A DNA stretch of 35,914 nucleotides from Mastigamoeba balamuthi (taxonomy: Eukaryota > Evosea > Mastigamoebida > Mastigamoebidae), in NCBI GenBank assembly GCA_902651635.1, contig CACRSC010000075.1:122417-158330 (forward strand). The letters run 5' to 3'. The notes beneath the pieces are model-generated. The model did not search any database. It was not told the origin of the DNA and saw only the letters and a list, made by a program, of their open reading frames with translations. Below, in pieces: positions 1-9,189 of this stretch (its first letter is position 1; each line of letters starts with the position of its first letter). Made by a program: the position numbers and the translations under genes.

Positions 1-3000
1 TGTGCACCCCTTGAAGACGACACCGAAGTTGCCTCTGTCCTTGACCTCGTCCAGGGTCTCGATTTCGTTGGGAGAGATTGCCCACGATGGCATCCTTGAC
101 TGCGAGAATCGCTCGTACAGGTCCAGAGCTTCCTCTGGGACATGCGGCTTGGCCGGTTGGTGGGCGAACAGAACCTCCTCACCCTGGAACTGCCTTTCGA
201 GCCCCACGATTACGAAGTCGAACAAGTTCTCCTTCTGAGAGCCGTCCCTGGACTGTAGGGGTTCGATTTCACGGAAATGGCCGATCGTAGCCAGAGATTC
301 CCTTTCCTGCTGCATGTCAGCCGCAGCCGTGGTGCTGAGCACGATCTGTCCTCCCTTGGCAGCCGAGGACACACGGATTGCCTTGTTCACGCAGGATCCA
401 ATAAAGTCAACGTTGGATCCAGTGCTCCCTCCACACCAGTTCTGCGACTTCATCGATGCCGCTGAATCTGGGGCTGAATGTGACCTGTCCACCTCTGGCT
501 CTCCGACGTGGATTCCCATGCGCACACGCAGCCCCTGGAACATGAGTTTGTTGTCTGGAGAACACGGAAGCGTTAGTGTGAGAGGAGTTCGTATGAAAGA
601 GTACCATGTGTAAGGCTCCGGCATGAAGGAAACTCCAGGAGAGCTGGATTCCACTTGACAGCCAGCAAGGCTCTCTGTGCAGCAACACAGAAGCGAAGAG
701 CATCGACGGTCACCTGAAACACTATCATGAAAGCATCGCCCTCTGTCCTGACCTCGTATCCGTTGTGGCGGCGCAGGGTTGCGCGCATCACATCGTGGTG
801 CTGGTACAGGGCCTCCTTCATCAGAGTGGGGTTCCACTCCCACAGCTCCGTCGACTGCTGGATGTCTGCCTCGGACGGAGCAGAGCGGAAACGTGATTGG
901 TGAGTTCAGATCACGGCCTGCCTGAAGTGTGGCGAACCAGTGAAGACGATGGCCATCTTGCCGGTTGGTGGCATCACGAGGTTGCTGCTGCCTTCCTCGG
1001 ATATCTGTGTTGACTGTGAGTGGCGTGCCATTTTTGCAGTGGGAAGAAGGGCACGATGAGGTCCTTGAGGAGCTCTGGAGCCTTCTTCAGACACAGGAGG
1101 ATCTCCGCAAACTCTGGGCGTGCAGCTGGCGACTGGGCCCAGCATTGCTCCATCAGTGCCCGCAGTGGCTCCACCCCCTCGAACTGCGTGCCCACTGCGG
1201 ACCGCATGTTCTCGACAACCCGGGTCGCAACCAACACGGGGTTCAGGTCTTTGTATGGCAGCTCCCGCGTCACAGTCTCCCACACGATCACTCCGAACGC
1301 GTACACGTCGCTCTTGGTCGACAGCGCCCCCTCGGAGATGACCTCTGGAGCTGACCACAGCAGACTCCCCAGGACTGAGTCGTCGTGCTGGTTGACCGCG
1401 ACGCCCCCTTCGTGGCGCTGCGCGATCACCGTCAGCCCAAAATCGCAAACCTTGGCCTGCATGCTGGCCGACATCTGCCTCGTTCGTAATCACCCGCCAG
1501 TTGGTTGATGAGTGAGCCTGGATGGAGGGTCTGGAGGTGGCGGTCTCGGTGGTCTCGCACGAGAATGTTGGAGCTCTTGAGGTCGCAGTGGATGATCGGC
1601 GGGTCGTTGGCGTGGAGGTACGCCATGCCTGACGAGATGTCGTCGAGAATGCTCAGCTTCGTCTTGAGCGACATCGGCATGGCCCTGTCCGACAGCACGT
1701 CAAACAGCGACCCGCCGGGCATGAACTCGGTGACGATGGTGAGCCCCGCGTCTGTTCTGGCGTAGCACATGAACAGGAGCAGGTTGGGGTGCCTCAGTGA
1801 CTTCATAACGGACACCTCGTGGATCAACTTCTTTTCGTCCACACCCACGAGCCTCGATGTGAGAATGACCTTTGCAGCCACCTGCGTCCCTCTCCACTGC
1901 GCCCTGTGATGTGCAAGGAGAAAACACTGTTACTAGGTCTTGGTGTGGCGATTATTGCGCACAAGAACACTGTTCCGAAGCTACCGTGCCCAATCTCGAC
2001 TCCCATGTGCAACTCGGATGGGTCCGCCTTGAACTTTCTTTTTTCCGTCTCGAGCTGAGTGAATAAGTCAATTGCCTTTGGATTCTGTTCGGGAGCATAC
2101 CTTGCGCAACACTATGCGGTGGGCACGTTGCTGCTGCCCTATGACAACCCCGACGACAGCCCCTGCGACAGCGACGAGTGCGAAGCCCCCCACGACGCCG
2201 CCTACAACCTGGACAACATAGCCCCGCTGAGATGAAGACCTCTTTGACCACGGTGCATAGCGCGTGTCCATTGTGACGCCCTTGCCGATGGACCAGCTGC
2301 CGACCACCTCCAGGTTGTCGTCCCCGTGCACCCATGCGTAGATCCTGATCGATGCGAACCGGTCTCCGCTGGAGTCAAACGATATCGTGCCCGTTGTCCC
2401 CTCGAATCTCAGCGACGTGAGGGTCGAGTACAGAGCGGATCTGTCGAGGGGGTCCTGGCCATTCCCGATCATTTTCGACAGTCCGTAGACCAACGCCAGG
2501 GCCGCATCGTATTCAAAGTACATGTAAATGTTCTCCGCCTCGTCGGCGTGAATGAACTGAACGAAATTCGAGTCGAACTGCTTCTGCAGAGGGTTCGGAT
2601 CCACAGCTGTCGCCATGCCAAAAATTCTTGTGTTGTTGGTGATCACCTTCGCCAGCTCTGTTGTCAGCAGACGACGGGGTTGTTGAGGTGCAATAATCGA
2701 AGGTTACACCCAACCTGAGTAGGACGCTGCTGCGATCATATCTCGTGCGTAGTACGTTGTGATGCCGTCACCTAGTATCCACACGTTGGGAGACTCGAGC
2801 ATTTCCATCTCCCTCGCCTTGTCGAGCAGCGGAAGACACGACAACGAAGTGCAGTACACAATGAACGCCTCGGCGTTTGTCGACTGCAACTCTATCAGCT
2901 GTACAGAACGGACTTAGTTGGCTTCCGAGAGTCCGGGGGGGGGATGAAGAATGAGGGCTCACGCTTTTCTGGAGGTCTTTTGGAGAATCGATGGTGGGCG

Positions 3001-4040
3001 AGTAATAGATGTTCGAGACGACCTCGATGGGCGGTGTCGCCCGCGCTGCGTAAGTGACCAGCTTCTCGAGGCCCCCGTGGCCGTAGCTGTCGTTGTTCCC
3101 GATGCCTGCGATCCGCGTGACGCCGTACTTGGACAGCATCTGCACCATCGCAAGGCTCTGGCTCGCAGAGGCTCTCACTCAGTTGCCACGGCAGCAGGGG
3201 GTTTTAGTGCGCACCGTCAGGGCATCGGACGAGCAGACGCGCATGAAGTGGGGGTACTTGGCCTTGTCGCTCAGCACGGGGCTCGTGGCAGCCCCTGATA
3301 TCAAGGGGATTCCGCTGGAGGTGAGCCCTCTGTGCGTGGCATCGCCATCCAGCATCGCTATGGTGATTCTGCTCGAGTACGCGCCGATGACAGAGACAAC
3401 GGGGTAGTTGTTGAACAGCTCTGCGGCGACTGGTCCATTGGCCTAAACGGAGATCATCGTTAGCTTCTGAGGGCGTCTTCCAATGCGGCCGGCAAGTTCA
3501 ACAGCCAATGCGGCTCCGAATGAACTCAGCAAAACCCGCGCAGAAAAAAGGTAATGCCGACAGCATCCGAAATAGAACTCATGGCTCGCTGGCGGCCGGC
3601 GATGCGCACCGTCATGCTCAGGTCGTTAAAGATCAGGAGGGACACGCGGTAGCGGCCGAAGGAGCCGGCCGCGGACGCGTTCATGAGGGCCATGCAGACC
3701 GACATAACTTGCTGCCAGAAGAGATCAGAGGGCATCGGTCAGCGGTTAAAAGCAGCCCCCCCGCCGACTCGAAGGGAATCTGGAGGAAGCGGGAGTGGCG
3801 TCTGCCTGATAGTTCTCGGTGCGCGTGAGTGTGTCGATCACACCGACGACAAGGGTGTTGTCCGGCGCGTGCGTCGCGTTGGCGTCCTCAAGCAGCGTGC
3901 AGGGCGTCCAGTTGAAGGACGCAGGGGGGAACGAGGCCTTCGGGGGGAACAGTGTGAGGAGCCCGCAGCGACAGAATGGCAGTGCCTGTGCGTACCATGA
4001 CAACGATGGGCAGAATGGACAGAAGGGACGAGGTCCACAT
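1..4040 (-). CDS. Receptor-type protein: ligand-binding domain, TM, kinase, class III cyclase, second kinase (3' end outside window)
   Basis: The protein starts at 4040 with a hydrophobic signal-like MWTSSLLSILPIVVM. Exons between about 3937 and 2101 encode a periplasmic-binding-type (Leu/Ile/Val-binding, ANF-receptor-like) domain with segments such as GIGNNDSYGHGGLEKLV. A Gly/Val/Ala-rich membrane span lies near 2130-2215. Kinase 1 spans exons 2054-1963, 1903-1561 and 1474-1055: GHGSFGTVF loop, VAAK lysine, HCDLKSSN, DFG, SAPE. It is a TKL-like, non-RD kinase. The cyclase follows (1004-938, 865-605, 554 to about 150): its metal site FTDIQQSTELWE is rebuilt exactly across an intron, and EGDAFM gives the second metal Asp. 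A second kinase begins near 140 (loop DRGNFGVVFKG, first Gly replaced by Asp) and runs off the edge. I see no disabling stop. The exon structure around 480-420 and 3850-3450 is uncertain. It likely links ligand sensing to phosphorylation and cyclic nucleotide synthesis at the plasma membrane. Confidence 0.85.
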
Positions 4041-5529
4041 CGGGGTGTCGTTGCTGGGTGGGGGCGCGTTTGGTAGTAGTGCTCGGCAGTGAGGCAGAAA
4101 TGAGATACGATAAAATGGGAGGAGCAGATTCGGCTGGATTGTCCTCCTCGTTCCTTTTCCAGGTGAATTCCACTGGCTACTTCACGGCCGTTTCACCAGC
4201 AGGGCAGAATGTTCCTTCACGTCCATCTTCTTGCTCAGCTGTGCTCCGGAGAGCATTGCAGACGAGGTGAGCTTCGAGAGTGTCACGACAGACATCGGCA
4301 GGGGCAGGGGGTGGGCAGAGGAGCAAACCAGGATGTTGGAGGACTTGAGGTCGCAGTGCACGATGTTCGAGATGTGGAGATACTTGAGAGCGCTGCAGAT
4401 GGAGGACAGTATGGCGACTTCCAGCCTTAAGTCCATCTGTGGGCTGCTTCTTATCACCTGGCGGAGGTTTCCCATGTCCATCCACTCGGTCACAATGAAC
4501 ATGTTGTGTGGCTCGATGCACGCTCCCATCTGTCCCACGTCCACCCGACAACATACTCAGAACTGCTCACGAGCAGAGTGGGCAAGGACCGCACAAATAG
4601 GAGCACGTTGGGGTGGCGGATCTCGGAGAGGATGGCGATCTCCTTGATCTGCCGTTCGATCTCGATCATTGTCACGCTGTCCACGTTCTGCCTGAAGAAC
4701 TTCTTCACTGCCACTGTTTTCCGACGCCACACTCTGAGCACGTGTCAAGATGGTATTGCAGTGTTGGCAGCACCAGCATACCCACAAAGTCCCCTTTTAT
4801 CTGGCTGCGGCACATAGGGAACTCAAGGAGTTTGGGATTCCACTTGAGCCAGCAAGGCTCTCTGTGCAGCAACACAGAAGCAAAGGGCATCGATTGTGGC
4901 TTGAAAAGTTCTCATGAAGGCGTCACCCTCTGTTCTGACCTCATATCCATTGTGGCGGCACAGGGAACCACGCATTACATCATGGTGCTAGTACAGGACC
5001 TCCTTCATAAGCGTGGGGTTCACTCCCAAAGCTCCGTCGACTGCTGGATGTCTGCCTCAGACGGAGCAGAGCGGAAACGTGATTGGTGAGTTCAGATCAT
5101 GGCCAGCCTGAAGTGTGGGTTCTCGAATATGAGAATGACCTGGACAGCCACCTGCGTCCCTCTCCACTGCGCCCTGGTGTTGTCTTATAAGCGAGAAGCA
5201 AGTTCCACAGGTGATTGTGCACAGATACATGGCTCCAAAGCTGCTGCAACCCATTCATTAGCAAAGGAAATGCGAGACAGTATCAATTTTGGGCTCTTAC
5301 CTTGCGAAGAAGCTCTCGTTGGACTCGTTTCTGGTGCCACCCAAGCATGGATTTTAATTGATGCAAACCGGTCACCGTTAGTGTTAAAAGAGATCTCACC
5401 CATTGCCCCATGTGGTTGAGTGATAGCAGAGTGGAGTACAGAAGATGAAAATGCTCCAATGTGTGGATACTCAGTGATGGTATCACAATATATTTCACAA
5501 GTAATATGGTGGCTTCATTCTTTCCAGGT

Positions 5530-5635
5530 GCACAGGAAGGCATAACAGTACATGATGAATGCCTGGGAATTCATCAATTGAAGCACAGGAAGGCATAACA
5601 GTACATGATGAATGCCTGGGAATTCATCAATTGAA
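5530..5635 (+). repeat. Perfect 53-bp tandem duplication
   Basis: Unit 1 is 5530-5582 and unit 2 is 5583-5635, identical by eye. The unit corresponds to the exon edge of the ligand-binding domain that lies near 2835-2890 in the intact gene. It is therefore a local duplication in the pseudogene, another mark of relaxed constraint. Confidence 0.95.
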
Positions 5636-5755
5636 GGTTAAGCAACTGGAACAAGATATATAAGCTGAGAATGGCAGAAGAACTCACGGTTGGCTGAAGG
5701 TCTTTGGGCGAATTAATGGTGAGTGAGTAATAGAATTTCGAGATGATCTTAATTA

Positions 5756-5781
5756 CCACTCTGCTCCAGCGAAAATGATCC
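5756..5781 (+). repeat. Left terminal inverted repeat of the Tc1/mariner-type element
   Basis: It begins CCACTCTG and matches the reverse complement of 7904-7929 at 23 of 26 positions. The TA at 5754-5755 is the left half of the target-site duplication. Confidence 0.9.
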
Positions 5782-7779
5782 TGGGTTTTTGATTGGATCA
5801 CACAGGAATCGGATTTAAATCACTTAGGACACGTCATTGCACGTGAGAAAATCCAGGAATTAGAATTTATAAACATTTTTGTATTTAATCAAGGTGAGGG
5901 ATTTTGTAAGTATTGCCTCTGTCATTGGCAATAACCAGGTTCCAAATGTACTTCAAAGTATTAAACAAAGAAAGAAGCTTCTGTCCAGCTGGCCATGAAT
6001 CCCAGGCACTGCGAATGGCTTGCAGAATTGCCATCTCATCGATTTAACACTTGGGTACTGCATCTTTAAGATGGTCAACCACGACCTGAAGCGAGTTCCA
6101 AGCCCCCAGATCAAGAACGTTCAGGTCTGGAGACTTGACTGGCTGAGCTACAAACTCGATTGCAGGAGGCTGAGCAGGAGGATTCTGACACAGTTGACAC
6201 AAAGCCTCTGGAAGGTCGTCAACTCAGGCACGCAAGTCAGCCAGAGCAGTGTCGTTGATATTCCCATGGCCACCACCATGTCCTCCTGCATTGTCCATCT
6301 GGATAACGATCTGGGTAACCCACGGCCCACACTGCCAGAGGGTGTCAGGAATGACATGCTCTTGAAGAAGCTTCATGAAATACTCTGCATCAACATTACG
6401 AGCCTGGTTGACAACAACATGGATTAATGATGTGAAAAGAAGAGAGAGCATCTTGAAAATGGGAGTTCCTCTTGGGTGGTTCTTGCTTCAGTGAGCTGCA
6501 GGAAGAACTTCACCACAGGGATACAGACCAATCCACCCTGAGAAGTTATGCTCTGGCCGAGGATAAGCAACAGCCCCAAGTACCATCACCTTCTTGATGT
6601 GGAGCTTGCTTTGCAGCAAAGCCACTGAGGCACTCTCTCCTGGAGCAACCCAATACAGGCAGCTCAGACAGTTGGCATAAAACCTCAACGTAGATGACCA
6701 CTGTGTTCTGGTCGAAAAAGGAACCCTCTGGTCATGACCGTGAGGTTGTGCACCATGCAGAGCAAGCAGCTCGATGTGCTGGGGTCAAAATAGGCAGTGC
6801 TTGAATATGAACACACCAGTAACTGAATTGTGTTAGGCAAATGACATGAGTTGGACATACCCAAGCAGCTTGGCTAGCTGGATGACAGTTGCCATTGATC
6901 CCATGCCCCATTCCTTGATCATCGCCTCTGGCATCTGGCGAGTAGTCCAAGCTCCCCAAAAGGCTGTTGCTTGCTGACAAAACCACTGCTGCAGCCAGGG
7001 CTGGCGAATGTAGCCCTGTTCACTGTCTGTTTCTGGTTTTCAATCCAGAGAGCAAGAGGCTGCCACCCAGCACACCAAACGGTTGAGATGAGGAACAGAA
7101 CAGTGAATGCTCTGTGCAATCACAGTTATCTTCGAGATGGGCACTCAGATACCCTTGGCTGCATGGGCAACTTGCAACTTCTCGAGGTTGAGCACTGCCT
7201 TCCACTTGTGCTCAGATAGTATCACTGTGAAATGGCTCAATGACAGAGCAGGAAAGGCAGTGGCATGTGGATGGCAAGCAGCAACTTGGCAAAGAGCAAT
7301 GACGGATTTCCGGACCGAAATCCGACTCTTCTGATTCCATTTCTTTTTCTCCATCACGAACTCGTCCTTGTGCCTTGGTTTTGATAGTCAGCCATTGTAG
7401 AGAGGGGGACACACAGGAGTTCAGTTGAAACGAACTCGTAGTCACCAAGGCCAACATCAAAGCAGCGAAACGGGTCAGGAAGTGGGCCTTCATGCACTCT
7501 GGGCCCTGGAGCACCCACGTGATGCCTTTTGCATGCCCTGGCATGTGCCACGGCTGCTTGCCTCTTGGAAACCCGACCCATCTGCACAGTGGCCTGGCTT
7601 TCAGTAACAAGGGAGATAAAGGCCAAGAAACGGAGGGAAACGCACCTCTGGGACTGGTGGAACACAGCTGCAGTGTCTGAGGACCACTGGCAGCTCACCC
7701 ACCCACGTTTGCCAGCCAAGCTGCAAAAAAAGAGTAAGAGGAATATTTGCCATTAATAGATTGTAAGGGTTTGACCTTG

Positions 7780-7882
7780 GCCCTGGCCCCCCTGGGGGGT
7801 TCTTTTAACTCTGTAGACCTGTAGAGCACACGTTCTGCACCTGTCTACAGAGTTAAAAGTGCCCCCCCAGGGGGGCCAGGGC
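7780..7882. repeat. Long fold-back hairpin (39/40-bp arms, 24-nt loop) inside the transposon
   Basis: The left arm 7780-7818 and right arm 7843-7882 are near-perfect inverted copies: GCCCTGGC, a C-run and G-run, then TTTTAACTCTGTAGAC. They differ by one indel and one or two mismatches around the G-run. The loop is 7819-7842. The arms contain their own CCCCCCTGGGGGG palindrome. The hairpin sits 22 bp inside the right terminal repeat, upstream of the transposase. It could be a nested fold-back MITE or a subterminal structure of the element. I see no clear target duplication around it. Confidence 0.85.
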
Positions 7883-7903
7883 TTAGTTCATTCCCTTTTG
7901 GCT

Positions 7904-7929
7904 GGATCTTTTTCGCTGAATCAGAGTGG
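7904..7929 (-). repeat. Right terminal inverted repeat of the Tc1/mariner-type element
   Basis: Its reverse complement begins CCACTCTG. It is followed by TA at 7930-7931, the right half of the target-site duplication. Confidence 0.9.
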
Positions 7930-8925
7930 TAGCTGTATCACCTGTACCAAAAAGTCACTGGTCTCTTAAGGCCCCTGTGGCCATAGCTGTTGTTGTTCCT
8001 GATGCCTGTAATTCATGTGATGCTGTACTTGGACAGCATCTGCACCATCATAAGGTCTGGCTCGCAGAGGCCCACTGAGTCTTCATGGCAGCAGGGATTG
8101 GTGTGTACTGTCAGAGAATCAGATAAGCAGACATGCATGAAGTAGGGGTACTTGGCTTTGTCACTCAGCAGAAAACTTGTGGCCTGTTCAGAGATCAAAG
8201 CTATTCTGCTAATGGTGAGCCCTCTGTGCGTGGCATTGCCATTCAGCATCTCTATGGTGATTCTGCTCAAGTACGTGCTGATGACAGAGACAATGGGGTA
8301 GTTGTTGACAATGGGGTGGTTGTTTCTGCAGTGACTGGGCCATGGCTCTGAGAGAAACCAGTATTATCAAAATAACAAGGTTACCACATTTTACATTCAT
8401 ATATCACCCAATGCAGAAAAATAGGAAAGGGAAATGCCATATGGCACAGAGTCTGAGCGAGCAGACCATCAGACTGTGATTATCAAAGAAGAGGAATAAA
8501 CACTATAGTCATTAAACAATCCTGCTGCTGCATTCATAAGGGACATGCAGACCGACGTGACCTGCTGTGAACCGCCAGCTGAAGGGGGGGGGTCACCTGC
8601 AGGATGGCAGAGGTCAATGCCAATACAATAATGAGGTTCATAGCACAGTATTTTTACCTGGTACTTCTTAATACAGGAAATTGTGTTATTCACACTAAAT
8701 CCAATGATCGTATCAACTATGCTATGACAAGCATGCCACGTGGTGCATGTGTCACATTGGGGCCTTCAAACAGCATGCAGGAGGGTGTCCAGTTGAATGT
8801 CAGTGGTAGCAGCAAGAGCAAGGCCTGCAGAAATAAATGCAAGAAATCAGATGAACTCTGACACAGAAGGGAGAGGATGAGGGACGACATACAGCTACGA
8901 TAACAAGAAAGAGCAAGGCCCACAT

Positions 8926-9189
8926 CTGGAAAGACGCGTAGTTGATGAAGATTGTACTGTTGTGGGTTCGAGTTTTGAGAGAATGGGCGAAACGGAGCGA
9001 TGCGAATGTGAGATTGAGACTCTGTTCGTATGGTCAATCCAATACAGCGCGACCTTTATCTCTGCATCCTGAGCCACGCGAGCCTCGAGCAGTCTGCCCA
9101 AGACCACTCCAGGAGATACCTCGAGATATTTCGAAGATACTGCGGTTAGAAATCTAGGAAGCCTACCGCACGCCGCGTTGAAAGCACAG
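8926..9189. other. Intergenic region between divergent genes
   Basis: These 264 bp separate the pseudogene start (minus) from the SKI2 start (plus) and would hold both promoters. GAGATATTTCG occurs at 9124-9134. I recognise no TATA box. Confidence 0.4.

Larger units (their letters stand above)
5756..7929 (-). mobile_element. Tc1/mariner-type DNA transposon, degenerate, inserted in pseudogene
   Basis: The 2,174-bp element has 26-bp terminal inverted repeats (5756-5781 and 7904-7929, 3 mismatches by eye) and is flanked by TA on both sides (5754-5755, 7930-7931). It carries a broken transposase on the minus strand. The order is a region matching the KVMFLAAVARPR block (here KVMVLGAVAYPR, near 6600-6560), the DDE second-Asp block MDNAGGHGG (near 6295-6267) and QPVKSPDLNVLDLG (6136-6090) with the third Asp. 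The first catalytic Asp block (expected DEKWF) is not recognisable near 6745-6715. Stops and frameshifts make it non-autonomous. About 55 codons separate the second and third Asp. The motifs resemble mariner-like DDE transposases of oomycetes, fungi and protists. Removing the element with one TA restores co-linearity with the intact gene. Confidence 0.9.
4182..8925 (-). pseudogene. Decayed tandem copy of the receptor kinase/cyclase/kinase gene
   Basis: This copy has the same order and strand as its neighbour at 1-4040. A signal-like MWALLFLVIVAV starts at 8925, followed by ligand-binding pieces at 8860-8700, 8600-8500, 8350-7932, 5754-5640 and 5420-5280. A kinase-1 fragment lies at 5250-5100, cyclase at 5080-4800, and kinase 2 at 4740-4182 with LLFMGAC and HCDLKSSNIL. 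About 900 bp is missing where the cyclase intron joins the first kinase exon (near 5113). A second deletion near 4800 joins mid-cyclase directly to kinase 2, and the kinase ends right after the HCD motif. There are stops, a 1-base loss in the cyclase (near 5011), a 53-bp duplication and a transposon in a ligand-binding exon. The kinase-1 VAAK lysine reads as Gln. It is not expected to make a working receptor. A small transcript of the better-kept kinase-2 part cannot be excluded. Confidence 0.9.

Noticed and set aside
4490-4741. Independent small kinase gene
   Set aside because: It is continuous with upstream cyclase remnants and in the same order as the paralogue. It is a piece of the pseudogene, not a new gene.
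7780-7882. CRISPR repeat or bacterial terminator reading of the hairpin
   Set aside because: There is only one inverted pair, no repeated spacers, and the context is an intron-bearing eukaryotic genome inside a DNA transposon.
5756-7929. Several separate small genes on both strands
   Set aside because: All short frames here fall inside one transposon bounded by matching terminal repeats. Only the minus-strand transposase fragments show motifs.
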